Assembly (NCBI RefSeq): GCF_932276165.1
Contig: NC_063997.1
Span: 320,001 to 384,000 of the forward strand
Direction: 5' to 3'
DNA: 64,000 bases
From: Plutella xylostella
Taxonomy: Eukaryota > Arthropoda > Insecta > Lepidoptera > Plutellidae
Below, piece after piece: positions 10,738 to 22,162 of this stretch. How positions within the stretch are numbered: the first letter of the stretch is position 1; each line of letters opens with the position of its first letter. A program made the translations under genes and the position numbers. The notes beneath the pieces were generated by a model. That model was not told the origin of the DNA. It did no database searches and worked only from the letters and a program-made list of their open reading frames with translations.

Positions 10738-10842
10738 ATGGCGGTTATGGCAGCAGCGCAGTTGCTGGATGAGCTCATGGGGAGACATCGCAACACAAAC
10801 CCGAATGAAAAGATCAAGAAACCCAACTGGGAAGATCCTGAG
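10738..10842 (+). CDS. LUC7L3: LUC7L3 coding exon 1
   Basis: 35 codons, start to ...NWEDPE; donor GTAAGT. A second Met at codon 4 could also serve as start. Confidence 0.9.
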
Positions 10843-13800
10843 GTAAGTTGAAACATTATTACAATTTACCACACTTAGGCTGCTCATATTATGAGATTTT
10901 AAAATCGACATTGCTTGACAACAATGCCAGAGAGAGGAATCTATAACGACAAGCCGCAACCGCATTATGTTTTATCAATAATGTAGCGACGGCTCTGCAG
11001 TCTGCATGCATATACATCACTTATACCTCTATGTATATTCATTAGGTACTTACCTTATGTCTTCCGGATATTCCTATCAGTCCCAAATTCAACGAAAAAC
11101 CTTAACTGTCCTCATTGGTTCCAGTACTGCAAATACTACATGGTGAAGTTCTGCCCGCACGACCTGTTCGTGAACACGCGCGCGGACCTGGGCGCGTGCC
11201 CCAAGGTGCACGACGACGAGGTCAAGGAACTCTTTGAGAAGGCCGAGAGCTCCTACAAGAAGTCTCAGTATGTGGAAGAGTTCCTGCGGTTCTGCCGCCA
11301 CATGATCAACGATGTTGAGCGTGAGTTGTGGTTCTTGCATTGTTTGTTAAAGTATCCCAAAGAAAAGCAAGGTTAAAGTGTTTTGGTATAAGGACACAGA
11401 ATCTTTTCACATAGAGTAAATGTGATGCAATGTGTACATGTTGAGCGGTGGAACATTACTGGATACTGGTACATAACTGTTATGTTTATTGTAACATTTT
11501 ACTTATCAATTTATATTTCAGGAAAAATACAAAAAGGCAAGCAGCGGTTAGAGTTGATGAATTCTAAGCCTGAAGGACCTCCAATGACTCAAGCTCAGAC
11601 CGAAAAGAACCAAGAACAGGTAACTCTACCAAATACATATTTAACATAGCACTAACAAAAAATGTCCCCTCCTACTGCACTATCGTATCGTACATACATA
11701 ACTGTCTACCCATTCCAGGTGAAACTGCTATCAGAGAAGGTGACCTCCCTAATGCGCGACGCAGAGGAGGCGGGCACGCGCGGGGACATCGAGCAGGCGC
11801 AGGGGCTCATGAAGCTGTGCGACCGCCTCAAGGAGGAGAAGGACTCCCTCATCAAGCAGCAGGAGAACAGGTGAGCGAACATTCATGAGCCTGATTCTGA
11901 CTGTGTCAACAGATGAGAAGAAAATAATTATTTCGCAAGCAATATTTAAATGGTTTCTTCTGCGTAAATTTTAATTTGTTAATCAACCTCATCTACTGCA
12001 TAATGGATGTGCGGGAGATTTAGGCCTTGTGATTGTGCAAAGTCAATATTCGATTTTTTCTTATGTTATTATAGGGTAAGCACTGCCGGTCAGTCGAATA
12101 TAGGCATACAACTCTTATGGTTGTTTCTCTTGTCTACTACCCACCTTGATCAGCGCCCAAAAGCGGCAGTGTAGCTAGAAATATTTATATTCAAATGCAT
12201 GCATGGTTTATTCACCTAGTAACAGTACATTCCTTCTCCATCAGCCACTGGTCGATGACGGCGGAGATGGCGGCGGCGCAGGAGAAGCAGATGGAGGTGT
12301 GCCCCGTGTGCGGCGCCTTCCTCATCGTGGGCGACGCGCAGCAGCGCATCGACGACCACCTGTCCGGCAAGCAGCACGTCGGGTGAGCACACTGGTCAAC
12401 TACTAAACTATATCCCATTCCACAGGGAAAGACATCTGACACACAAAAACTACTATTATTTGAATGTAATAAAGGTTCTGTCAGATGTCTTACCCCGTGG
12501 AATGGGATATAGGGACACAACTAGTGAACAATAACATCAGAGCTCTACTAGGCAGAGGTATGTACCAAAGTAGTCTTCCCAAATGAGGTGAGGTGTCAGC
12601 GGTTTCTTATTTATGGGCTAGCTGCAAACCAGCCCTTTGGCCTTAAGGCCAGTGAAAGAAAAAAATATAGGGAACACAATTTTTGACGTAACTTTATTTG
12701 GACTAATTAGATAGATTAAAAATATCAAAAGTTGTCACCCTTAGCCATTGAGCTATGGGAGAGGAGGGTGTGAAAGTCCAATCATTCGGTTTTTGGTATA
12801 TATCTCTGAATTTCTGGTTAGTATAAACCCCTTTTAGTAATGTAACTCCTTGTTTGCGTACAAATAAAGAATATCAATCTATTCGGTTTCAAACATCTTA
12901 CCCAACCAACATCCCTATAACCCCAACCCCACCTTCCAGCTACTTCAAGCTCCGCCAAGCCTACGAAGCCATGGTGCAGATGCTCGAGAAAGAGACGCAA
13001 GAGAAGGAGCGGCGGCGGCGCGAGGAGCGCGAGCGAGAGAGAGGCGCGCGCGGCGGCGGGCTCGGCTCCGGCCTCGGGAGGGAGCGGGACAGGGAGCGCG
13101 ACGACAAGGACGGAAGGAAAGATAAGGATAGAGAGCGCAGTCGGTGAGTGTTGCGTAGGGTGTGTTACACAGTGTAAGCGGCGAGTTGTGCAGGTGTGTC
13201 TGTTGTATACTTAATAGTTACAGAGGGCAAATTTTTCAATTAATTTAATCCTTCAGGCGTTCTGCACAAAGTTTGTCGATATGTAGGATTACATGTCTAC
13301 TTAAGTATAAATAAGAACAAAATATAACAGAAAATTTATAAATGATCCTGGCGCCTGACGGTCTAATTACGTTTCTCTGACAGCAGATTTTAGTTTAATA
13401 TTGAAACGATTTGATTGAAAAATTTGCACTAAAATAACTGCATTGTGCAGTCTTTGGTGTTGTGTTAGTTTATTAAGTTATTAGAGTGGCTGTACTTACC
13501 TGAAAGTACATACTTAATTGTACTCAGGCTTTTTTCCGTACCTGAAAGTGATCAAGTTTCATACCAGATGCAGTCATGTGCATAAAGTAACTTTTAGACT
13601 GTTTTATTACATACTACTTTAAGTTATAAAATCTAGACTACCTTTTAGACTCCCTTTCATACTTATTCAGTTTGTGTACATCAAACCTATAAGTTTATCT
13701 CTGTACATTCTGTATCTCCCCACACCCCCGTCCCAACTTCAGCTCAGCGTACAAAACTCCACCTTATATCACATGTCACTAAATATGAGTGTGTGTTGCA

Positions 13801-14323
13801 GCCGCGACGACAAGGGGCGACACGACGACCGCGACAAGGAGCGCGAGCGCGACCGCGAGCGGCGACACCGCAAGGACCGACGTGAGTTGACACTATTCTC
13901 CTCAAATTGATATAGAAGGGTAGCTGAAAGGAGCTTTCCGCGTGACGTATCACTTGTTCCTTATAATACGTGCTACCTGGGCAGTTAGCGACTAACGGTA
14001 ATCTGAGCAACAGAGTGATAAACCCTAAGCTAGTGTTTGTAACCGATTAGCTAAGAAGAATAATAGAAATGTCTGCGGAGTCGACATGATGGTGATGATG
14101 GAAGTAGAGTGCCAAGAAAGACAGTTTTAGAGTCTCAGCGCATACCCCGTAATTCTAACGAATAACTTATCTGCTAGGTGTATTGCGTAGTGTATATTAA
14201 TTAATTAATTTTAGTTCATGAATACACTTTAAATATCTGTCATATCCTAAAAAAATACCCGTTTTGTTGTCAGGTTCTTCCCACGAGCGTTCGTCCCGCC
14301 GGCGCTCCCGCGAACGCCACTAG
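10738..14323 (+). CDS. LUC7L3: LUC7-like 3 pre-mRNA splicing factor
   Basis: Eight exons (10738-10842, 11125-11320, 11522-11619, 11719-11870, 12245-12382, 12940-13143, 13802-13881, 14274-14323) join in frame to 340 residues. LUC7 proteins belong to the U1 snRNP and influence 5' splice-site choice. The start MAVMAAAQLLDELMGRHRN matches the LUC7 N-terminal helix. Zinc finger 1 is CCCH (C37, C45, C60, H64). A coiled-coil follows (about 130-183). Zinc finger 2 is C2H2 (C203, C206, H222, H228) inside the family signature VCGAFLIVGDAQ. The tail from about 240 is Arg/Glu/Asp-rich, ending in a short RS stretch (SSRRRSRERH). VCGAFLIVGDAQ and QLLDELMGR point to LUC7L3 rather than LUC7L/LUC7L2. The tail is shorter than in vertebrate LUC7L3. 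Confidence 0.93.
11125..11320 (+). CDS. LUC7L3: LUC7L3 coding exon 2 (CCCH finger)
   Basis: 196 nt starting at YCKYYMVKFCPHDLF and covering the whole first zinc finger; ends one base into an Arg codon (donor GTGAGT). Confidence 0.93.
11522..11619 (+). CDS. LUC7L3: LUC7L3 coding exon 3
   Basis: 98 nt; the split Arg codon (C|GA) continues into KIQKGKQRLEL and a polar linker ending ...KNQEQ. Donor GTAACT. Confidence 0.85.
11719..11870 (+). CDS. LUC7L3: LUC7L3 coding exon 4 (coiled-coil)
   Basis: 152 nt encoding the helix VKLLSEKVTSLMRDAEEAG through AQGLMKLCDRLKEEKD; donor GTGAGC. Confidence 0.92.
12245..12382 (+). CDS. LUC7L3: LUC7L3 coding exon 5 (C2H2 finger)
   Basis: 138 nt encoding QEKQMEVCPVCGAFLIVG and the H-x5-H half DDHLSGKQHVG; acceptor TCCATCAG, donor GTGAGC. 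Confidence 0.93.
12409..12512. repeat. hairpin MITE in LUC7L3 intron 5
   Basis: Two inverted arms of about 34 bp (12409-12442 and 12479-12512) carry TATATCCCATTCCACAGG and its complement, separated by 36 bp. No coding capacity. Confidence 0.6.
12940..13143 (+). CDS. LUC7L3: LUC7L3 coding exon 6
   Basis: 204 nt; YFKLRQAYEAMVQMLEKE, then a charged Arg/Glu run broken by a Gly/Leu segment, then RDRERDDKDGRK. Acceptor ACCTTCCAG, donor GTGAGT. Confidence 0.88.
13802..13881 (+). CDS. LUC7L3: LUC7L3 coding exon 7
   Basis: 80 nt of alternating Arg/Asp/Glu codons (RDDKGRHDDRDKERERDRER); acceptor TGTTGCAG, donor GTGAGT. Confidence 0.83.
14274..14323 (+). CDS. LUC7L3: LUC7L3 terminal coding exon 8
   Basis: 50 nt; RSSHERSSRRRSRERH then TAG at 14321-14323. 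Acceptor TTGTTGTCAG. Confidence 0.8.
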
Positions 14324-14351
14324 CACTCTGAGGTATCACATGCACCGCACC

Positions 14352-14516
14352 CGGTGAGTACCCCCTACTGCCCTCCTTGTCTAACACACGGCCTCCCGCC
14401 CGCCAGAGCGAGACGACACCTCTCACACACCCCCACTCTAACCGACCCGTCCAAACAACCAACCCAAACTGTTATAACGAGACAAGTAATAAAGTGAACA
14501 CTGTTGTTTTACAGCC
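14352..14516 (+). other. possible 3'-UTR intron or alternative last-exon splice pair
   Basis: A good donor (CACCCGGTGAGT) lies 29 bp after the LUC7L3 stop, and TTGTTTTACAG follows at about 14505-14515. Splicing here would remove the AATAAA at 14488 and extend the transcript. Inferred from sequence only. Confidence 0.3.
14488..14493 (+). terminator. LUC7L3 polyadenylation signal (AATAAA)
   Basis: AGTAATAAAGTG, 165 bp past the stop codon. A more distal AATAAA near 16513 may serve longer transcripts. Confidence 0.5.
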
Positions 14517-14523
14517 TTTATGC

Positions 14524-16798
14524 GTAGCGATACCAAAATAATCGAACTTCGGTATTTGGCATACGTACTCGCGTGTCGATAGTAGTTGTCTGCACGCCAC
14601 GGACCCGCCAGGTATTTGATTGGTTATTGACAGGCGTCCACTCGATGCGGAAAGGTTTTAGCGAATCCGCGAACCTCGCAGACAAAATCGACCCTAGTGA
14701 CGGACGATTAGGTTTATGTTCGCTCACTCGATCACCTTCAACCGTCTTTGATGCAGAGGTTCGTCGATAGAGACGTTAAATGCCGGCGTCGTTGCGAGGT
14801 ATTCCTAACATAATCATGTCTGTCCAGTCCGGGAGATATCCGATACATCCACGCCAAGCGATCCAGGTACTCCCTACGAGCCTCATTCACTCTTTGAAAA
14901 CAACATTTTGTTCCCTAAATTCCATTTAAACTCCAATCGTACGTCACATACGATCCAGGTTTCAATTAACCGTCCCATAAGCTGAAGCGTGATATAATAA
15001 CTTTTACTAGGTTGCGTCGTTTCGTCTTAGTTGTAGCAGTGACATTGTTCGATTGATGTATGGCCACACTGGCCCCATGTAGTGCCTACTCATGGCCACA
15101 CTGGCTGTAGTAATACCTACACATGGCCACACTGGCCACATGTGATGCTGTGTCACGGAGCGTGCGCTGCAGGTACCCTCGCCTTGTGTTGTGTAGCAGC
15201 CGGTTTTATAATCGATGCCCTTTTTGTCGCATTCTGATTGGACATAGTCTCCCGTCGATATCATCTTTGAGGTGGATTCTAAAGCTGTTTAGAAAATTGT
15301 GTGGAAACAAGAATATGTTCAAACAGGCATGCGGCGAACACGGCATCAGACAGTTTTACATTATGTACGGTATGGGATGTCTCGACGTCACGATAAAGCA
15401 ATATTTATATTTTATTCAGTAGTCTCTTTGTACTGTTATATGTTTTCTTACGAACTTCGTAAGATCCTTCAAATAACAATGCTGTAACGTAATTCCAAAG
15501 ACGAGGGTCACAAGTTTATTTACGTGTTCGTTATTGCAGTACCTACAACTTGTGTTTTGACATGAACTAGGTACAAACAAGTCGAGAACTAAAACTTAGT
15601 ATCTAAATCTTCCGACTTTGACCCAAAACATTTTTATTTTTATTGCTTCTTTACTTTTTATGTTTCGCGAGACTTTATTTGTGCAATAAATAAGAGTCTT
15701 TTTAGATGCTGTAGAGACAGGCAACATCTCATACCGTACTGTACCAAAACAAGTTGGAGTTACAACTGTGTCAAACTTACTGAATAAACCAAAAACTTGC
15801 TGCTTTTCTGAAAAAATAACAACCTACACTTTCACTCCTATATTACCTACCTGTTCCTGAATAACTGCGAATCGTGATGTTCTGAAACCGTGGAACCAAC
15901 TTAAATTATTGTGAATTATTTCTTAATTAGGTACCACTTACCTATTACCTACTGATAATAATAATAATAAGTGATTATGTATTTTTGAGATTCGCAGTTG
16001 TTTGGTATCAGTGTTCAAGATCAACAGGTCAGAGGTCCCTTTATTAGCTTGCTGTTATGGACTTTTCAGTTGGCAGCGTCGCGTCGCCATAAAGAGGTAC
16101 CTTTCACTTTAAGAACTCAGAAGAAGGCAGACGCAAGCGAAGCCGCCAGACTCGACCCCCAACGGCATTGAGGTGACTTAGAATAATAATTTACAATCTG
16201 TGAAACTTGATTATAATAAATGTTAGCTCGTTAATCCCAATTAGACTTAAATATGCATGTAGATTGCACCAAAATGGACCTGTTCTTATTTTCGCTTAAA
16301 TGGTAAATGTTTGTATACATCTAGCTACCTCTTGAATATTGTTTGAAGCCGACACTGTTAGTATTGTACCGAGAATCCATCGCGGAGTGATTCAGGTATT
16401 TATCCAAGTTATTTCTTAATTTTTAATGTAAATGATGTCACGTGAGAATAATGTTAGTATGAATTGCATACGTACGTGTGAACCTGTAGGCGACTAGGCG
16501 ATACATTGAGAAGAATAAACTATTCGTTTTTAATTACTCGTTTGTTTTAATTTATAACCCATACCCAATTAGCTAAAATCTATGTGTGTAGGTAGGTACC
16601 TAATCTCTAATTTTTAATTGGAAAGAATTCTGACATTTTATAAGTGATGCTACTAAAAAAGTTCTTTACCGAAAAAAGGAAAAATTGCGATCCATTTCTG
16701 GGCAATAATTTTTTCTTAATATTTTTGTACAAAAAGATAAATCTAAATATTTACTTGCTCAAGTAAACTAATACAAAAATAACAAATATTTCAATATA
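14524..16798. other. spacer or extended LUC7L3 3' UTR
   Basis: A+T-rich, without a supported exon; AATAAA near 16513. Apart from the 15060 tandem repeat and short (ATA)n runs, nothing was recognised. Confidence 0.4.
15060..15150. repeat. short tandem repeat, about 32 bp x 3
   Basis: ATGGCCACACTGGC recurs at 15060, 15092 and 15123 with partly conserved spacer (TGTAGT.. CCTAC). Three imperfect units. Confidence 0.6.
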
Positions 16799-17030
16799 AT
16801 AGCTGTTCCCGCGAGCTTCGCTTCGCCTTAATAAGTTTTCCCGTGGGAATTCCGCGATAAAAAGTAACATATATGTTAATCCAGGGTGTCAGCTAACTCC
16901 ATTCCAAATTTCATTAAAATCGGTTCAGCCGTTTTGACGTGAAAAAGTAACAAACATACACACATACATACATACATACATACACACATACACTTACAAA
17001 CTTTCGCATTTATAATATGAAGTAGGATCA
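16799..17030 (-). repeat. short interspersed repeat family R, copy 2
   Basis: Reverse orientation: CAGCTGTTCCCGCGAGC (as its complement), CCCGTGGGAATTCCGCG, AAATCGGTTCAGCCGTTTT, an ACAT microsatellite and TTTCGCATTTATAATAT. Ends next to the family-A LINE. Confidence 0.75.
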
Positions 17031-17189
17031 CGACTCACGACCAATGTATCGAATTAATTTTAATTGCTTTATTTTATTCTTTAGCATGGCATCACTTCCT
17101 ACTAAATTCAGGGATAATAAACCTTTTTAATCAATTTCAAAAAAAGATTGTCTATTCGGTAAGTACATATATGTTCGGTATGTATGTAA

Positions 17190-18920
17190 GATTATTGGAA
17201 CTGCACCATTGGCCCGCGCCGACGTGGCCGCCGCCCTCGCGCGCCTGCAGGCCAAGCCCTCCGCCGGCCCCGACGGCGTGCCTCCATACGTGTTGAAGGA
17301 CTGTCGTGAGGTTTTTATAGAACCCCTACTCTACATTTATAACTGCAGCTTAAAAACAGCTATATACCCTGAACTGTGGAAGATCACCCGCGTCACTCCG
17401 GTTCCTAAGGGCAGGGTGGGATCGGACGTGAGTGGTTATAGGCCTGTGGCTGTCCTGTCGGTGTTTGCGAAGGTCTTTGAATCGGCGCTGCATAAAACAA
17501 TGTATAATGAAATACAAAGTCATCTTTCTGAATGTCAACATGGGTTTAGACCAAACCACAGTACTTCTAGTAATCTTCTTCACTTCATGTCCTATGTCAC
17601 TCCTTTAGTGGATGCAGGGGTACAAGTCGATGCAGCTTATTTTGATTTTAGGAAGGCCTTTGATACCGTGGATAATGATGTGCTGTTGAATAAGCTAGCT
17701 GCCATCGGGTGTACCCCGCATTCACTAACTTTCTTCAGTAGCTACCTTGATAATCGGAAACAGTACGTGCAATTTGGCAGCAGTTACTCGCAACCATATT
17801 GCACGTACTCGGGAGTAAGTCAGGGTAGCAACCTGGGCCCCCTTGAGTTTCTTATAATGATTAATGACCTTCCGAACATCGTACGGGACGCCACGTGCCT
17901 GTTGTTTGCGGACGATCTCAAGCTGTTGTTACGAATTGGTGACGAGGGTGATTGCGACCGGCTACAGGGGGATATAGATAGAGTGGTACAGTGGAGTCAC
18001 GAGAACAAGCTGCATTTCAACGCATCGAAGTGCATGCAGATCTCCTTCAGCCGCGCGCGCGCCCCGCGACAGCGCCAGTACACGCTGGCCGGCGGCGCCG
18101 CGCTGCAGCAGGTCACTTCGGTGCGGGATCTGGGAGTCCGGATCTCATCGGACGTATCTTTTCGTGATCACATTGTAGACACGTGTAAAAGTGCTTTCAA
18201 AATTTTAGGTTTTGTGCTCCGTAGGTGCCATGGCTTTACAGATATAAGTGCTGTGAAGGCATTGTACAACGCATTAGTGAGGAGTAAATTAGAGTGCAAC
18301 GCAATCATATGGGCTCCACATGAAGCTAAATATAGTTTGATGTTGGAGAGAATACAGAATAAGTTTTTAAGATTTATATACTTTAAGTTATATGGAGTGT
18401 ATCCCGGATACCCGTTGCTATATCCAAGCTTATTTGTCACTGGGATGGTAGGGTACACAACACTAGCGGCTAGGAGAGACCTATCACCTAGCGTTAGCAA
18501 CAACAGTATTCAAGGTGTTAAGAGGCTGGCTGATAAACCCCGCAGTGCTGGAGAACATAAGTCTGGTGGTGCCGAGTGAGGGCACGCGGGGGCTGCGGCG
18601 CCGCGCGGGCCGGCTGCTCAGCATACCGCCAGCCAGGACCAACCTGCTAGCGAAGGCACCCCTTACTAGGGCCTTAAGATTATTAAATAAAGTTAATGAG
18701 AGTGTGGATTTATATAACTGCAGTTTGGGTGAATTCACAAAGGTCACCTTAAATATAATATGTTATAGTTAGTAAGATAGGAATAAGTTAAATTATAGTC
18801 ATTGTTGAAATGTTTTGAAGAAGTTGTGTTTATGTTGATTTATTTTATTTTTATTGTACTTATTAGATTTAAGGTTAAATGTATAACAAATTAGTATTTA
18901 CTGTAATGTTGTGCAATTTT

Positions 18921-18951
<31 letters not shown>

Positions 18952-18960
18952 ATAAAAATA
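17190..18960 (+). mobile_element. 5'-truncated jockey-group LINE (family A), reverse transcriptase copy
   Basis: About 456 codons are open from 17209 to 18579 and hold RT motifs in order: PSAGPDGVP, ISGYRP-like SGYRPVAVLSV, FDFRKAFDTVD, GVSQGSNLGPLEF, and the catalytic LFADDLKLL near 17905. The frame shifts near 18490; the C-terminal segment (VVPSEGTRGLRRRAGRLLS, then RTNLLAKAPL) continues in another frame to 18771. The endonuclease domain and ORF1 are absent. GVSQGSNLGPLEF departs from the usual PQGS..GPLLF consensus. The copy ends in (TAAA)n at 18925-18955. It is inactive. Confidence 0.85.
17209..18771 (+). pseudogene. LINE reverse transcriptase pseudogene (frameshifted)
   Basis: Coding remnant of the family-A LINE. 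The Asp-Asp of FADD is kept, but the copy lacks its 5' half and is frameshifted near 18490, between RRDLSP and the downstream frame reading FKVLRGWLINPAVLENISL. GC content is higher than in the flanks. Confidence 0.85.
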
Positions 18961-18989
18961 TTGACATATGACAATATATTAGGGCTAAT

Positions 18990-19285
18990 AAACAAATATT
19001 CAAAATTTTATAAATGTTTATGTACCTATGTATGTTTATATGCTTGTTGGTATGTATGTTTGTCCACGCATATCTCCGAAACGATTGATCCGATTGTCAC
19101 TATTCTTTTTGAGGGTTCCGTACCGCAAAAGGAAAAAAAGTTGTCACCATTCTTTTTCTCGGAAACGGGTAAAGATATCAAGCTGATATTTCGTATAGAT
19201 GTACATAATTATGATGAAATTAAAAGGAAAACTACCTCAGGTGATTAAGTAGACTTGTACGGAACACTCAGAGCGCGAGTCCAAC
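18990..19285 (+). repeat. GGTTCCGTA interspersed repeat, copy 2
   Basis: Holds CATATCTCCGAAACGATTGA, GGGTTCCGTACCGCAAAAGG, TTTTTCTCGGAAACGGGTAA and CGGAACACTCAGAGCGCGAG. A partial copy is at 4754-4900. Abuts the tRNA-like SINE that follows. Confidence 0.55.
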
Positions 19286-19570
19286 TGGCTCAGTCGGGTA
19301 AGCGCACGCTTCTCAAGCAAGAGATGCGGGTTCGAATCTCGGCGCTGACATGTAGGTAACATTGAGTTCTTTGAATTTAAGTACAATGTATACCATCTTT
19401 ATTACGGAGAAGGAAAACATCTAGATATGTGAACCCACCAACACCGCAATGGACCAGCGTGGTGGGAAATGGTCCAAGCTTAGGAAGGCAGTATGGAGAT
19501 GCTGGAGGCGCTTCCCCATGGCAAAGGGAGGATCCTCCGACCGTAGGAACCAAGTGTAGGTTTCATCAAA
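19286..19570 (+). mobile_element. tRNA-derived SINE (family 1)
   Basis: A-box-like TGGCTCAGTCGGGTAAGC and B-box GGGTTCGAATCTC lie 40 bp apart in a tRNA-like head. The body contains AACCCACCAACACCGCAATG and ACCAGCGTGGTGG. Not a tRNA gene: no balanced acceptor stem. Confidence 0.55.
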
Positions 19571-20435
19571 ATCGCTTAGTGAGTTTTCAAGGTATAGACG
19601 TGGAAGTGCTATGATGTGATATTTATGGTGATAGCTATCACCAAAGAGGTTTATGAGATATATTTTTTCTGAGGTCAATGACTGTCACGATGCATCTGTC
19701 ACATTGACTGATTTTCATTAGGCTACGTACTACGGCTACCGTTTCAAAAAGAATTACTAGTTGTTTTTAGATATATTTTCTACGACAGCGATAATTATAT
19801 AAGATAACTAATTGAGATTATGTTTCATTGTATTTTTCACTGTTTGTGATATATTTAGGTACGGTAATTATTTCTCACCGTAGGTAAATACCCTTATATT
19901 TGGAGCGCCGCACTTAATAAAATGGATACAGGGACTAAAAAAATATATTATAGTCTCAGATGTCCAGACTCGTATTGAAAAAGTGCCCAGCCCAAAAAGG
20001 TTTGCGATCTCTGATTTGTCTAAAATTGATAACTGTCAGAATTCCGTAAGATTACTAATTACAGTATAATTAATTCACAGAAGTCCTAGAAACCACTACA
20101 AAACAAGGTGTAGGCGCCACATTGTCCTAGAAAGCACCTACAAAACACTAAAATAGTGTTTTCTTTACTTTACCACTTAGTAGTTGTTTGTGTAGGGAAT
20201 GTGCTTCATTTGTCAAATTCCCGCCGTAGGTATAGAAGCGCTCGTCCTTTGAGCTACAAAAACTCGGCTGCGCAAAAAACACAAAGCGAAAAATGTGTGC
20301 CGTAACATTTATTTGTTCCCGCAAACACAAGGTTTTCCTGTTGGTTCGGCGGCCTTATTATTAACTATTATTTCCCGTGGCTTTTGCACACCTTAAAACA
20401 AAGAAACTGGAGGCTCGCTAAGGCTTTCCTGGAAA
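19571..20435. other. spacer, nothing recognised
   Basis: No supported exon, RNA gene or clear repeat. Confidence 0.4.
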
Positions 20436-20700
20436 ATAACCGAATGGAGCAGTGGTTAATAACTAACAGTAGTGCCGAGCGAGAGTCCTGGGTTCGATCC
20501 CCTTCCGGGGCAGGTCTACCTATTTGTCCTGTCTAAATAGTTATAGACAGCCCTTATATAGAAATTACCTTTGTTATATAAAAATATCTTAGGTCCCAGG
20601 GAACTTACTCGAGGGAAGTCAGTGACAGAGAAGTAGTCTGAATGGCTAATTCTTTCACCACGGTGCGCGGTGGCCAAGCTAGTCCATCTCTAACGTTTTA
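20436..20700 (+). mobile_element. tRNA-derived SINE (family 2)
   Basis: Head with GAATGGAGCAGTGGTTAA (A-box region) and B-box GGGTTCGATCCC, followed by CCGGGGCAGGTCTACC and a unique body. The head resembles that of the 22163 and 49730 copies, but the body differs. Confidence 0.55.
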
Positions 20701-21125
20701 TCGACCCATTATGCTATTATGAAGAACATGATGTTAAATCTTGTGTCATGAGATGATGTCTCCTAATAGTCAGAGTAATAACCCTCTACACTTGGAAGGA
20801 GGCCCATTTCCTTTATCGGATTTGTGTACAACGGGATTAATGGAATCCGGAATAATTTTTCATATTTCTCAGAATAAGTACCATCCAATATGCTTAACTT
20901 ACTCTGTGAATGAGTCAAAAATATTAAAAAAACTACTGTACAAAAAAACTACTGTACTGTAAAAAAAATACAAAAAAGTTAGGTTATGTTTTGTTTACAA
21001 ACTTTTGCTGGTTGCTTTGTGTGAACAAAAAAGATTTATTTGTTTAATGTAACTTTAAAATAAATAAGTCAATATTATATTATAGTATATATCAGAATAC
21101 TGGGTTGAAAAACATAGAAAAAGTC

Positions 21126-21222
21126 ATGACTTCCTCTGATGGTGATACACAAACTCTACAGAAACAGCAGGCTCGAGCCAAGTTGAGAGAGTTATTTCTT
21201 CGTGGAATCAAAGAGCTGACTG
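21126..21222 (+). CDS. Gemin7: Gemin7 coding exon 1
   Basis: 97 nt, 32 codons plus one base; ends ...GIKELT before the split Gly codon. Confidence 0.83.
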
Positions 21223-21554
21223 GTAAATATAAGAGAGAATTCTAAAGTAAAAGCAACACAAAATTTAAAACCTATGTCTAAAAATAAGTACTTATGTAAA
21301 TTGCATAATCTTCAGAAGCCTATTTAAAAACAACAGTTAGGAAACCTTTATGTACACTTGCAGGGGAACCATGCAACATACTTACTTATGAGAAGTCGAC
21401 ACTAACAGCCACATTTGCGAGCTGGAAGCCGGACGGCTCGGAGATCCTGGTGCGGGACGTGACGACTCCGGCCGCTGTGCAGCTGGACTCGGCCTTGCTG
21501 AGAGCACCTGATGTGATCGCAGTGGAGTTTGTCATACCTGTGCTGCTGCCATAG
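21126..21554 (+). CDS. Gemin7: Gemin7, SMN-complex subunit
   Basis: Exons 21126-21222 and 21364-21554 join through a split Gly codon (G|GG) to a 95-residue protein; donor GTAAAT, acceptor CACTTGCAG. Gemin7 has an Sm-like fold, pairs with Gemin6 and works in the cytoplasmic SMN complex that loads Sm rings on snRNAs. The N-terminal helix QKQQARAKLRELFLRGI matches the conserved Gemin7 helix (RA.LRE.YLR). The rest (TYEKSTLTATFASWKP, then VRDVTTPAAVQLDSALLRAPDVIAVEF) gives the beta-strand pattern of the Sm-like core. The human protein has a longer N-terminal extension, missing here. A family-R repeat sits in the probable 3' UTR. Confidence 0.85.
21364..21554 (+). CDS. Gemin7: Gemin7 coding exon 2
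   Basis: 191 nt including TAG at 21552-21554, after a 141-bp intron. Encodes the Sm-like core from GEPCNILTYEKS to VIPVLLP. Confidence 0.83.
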
Positions 21555-21579
21555 TGTTTGGGTTATAGCCTGAAAAATC

Positions 21580-21610
21580 CTAACTAATATTATAAATGCG
21601 AAAGTAACTG

Positions 21611-21657
<47 letters not shown>

Positions 21658-21810
21658 TACTCTTTCACGCCAAAACTACTGGACGGATTTGAATGAAATT
21701 TGGTATACATATGGTCTAGACCGTGGGAAAAAACATAGGCTACTTTTTATCCCGGAATTCCCACGGGAAAACTTTTTAAGGCGAAGCGAAGCTCGCGGGA
21801 ACAGCTAGTA
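21580..21810 (+). repeat. short interspersed repeat family R, copy 3
   Basis: TATTATAAATGCGAAAG, a (TCTG)n run of about 12 units, AAACTACTGGACGGATTTGA, CCCGGAATTCCCACGGG and GGCGAAGCGAAGCTCGCGGG. In the probable 3' UTR of Gemin7. Confidence 0.8.
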
Positions 21811-21948
21811 GACTATAAATAGGGTAGATGTTTAAAATATTCATGCTGTTAGTTTTAGATTAGATTTGTATGTGTTGTCATATACACTGAAACTATAAAT
21901 GCTAGGTATTAACTTTGTTAGTATTATTTAAGTTTATATGAATCATTA

Positions 21949-21954
21949 AATAAA
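21949..21954 (+). terminator. Gemin7 polyadenylation signal (AATAAA)
   Basis: ATTAAATAAATAAG, about 395 bp after the stop codon. A further AATAAA follows near 21970. Confidence 0.45.
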
Positions 21955-22162
21955 TAAGATTTGAATAGAAATAAAGTCTTAATTTTGCTACCTAATTTCA
22001 TAATTTATTAATAACAATTAGTTAAGTGTTATCATAGCAACTTATACATAGGTTTCCCAAATTAAATAATATTTTATTGACTATTGGCTGTGTAATATTT
22101 TTTTACATTCTCATTTATATTCAAATAACATGGCATATAGAGATCATCATCGTAGAGTTCGA

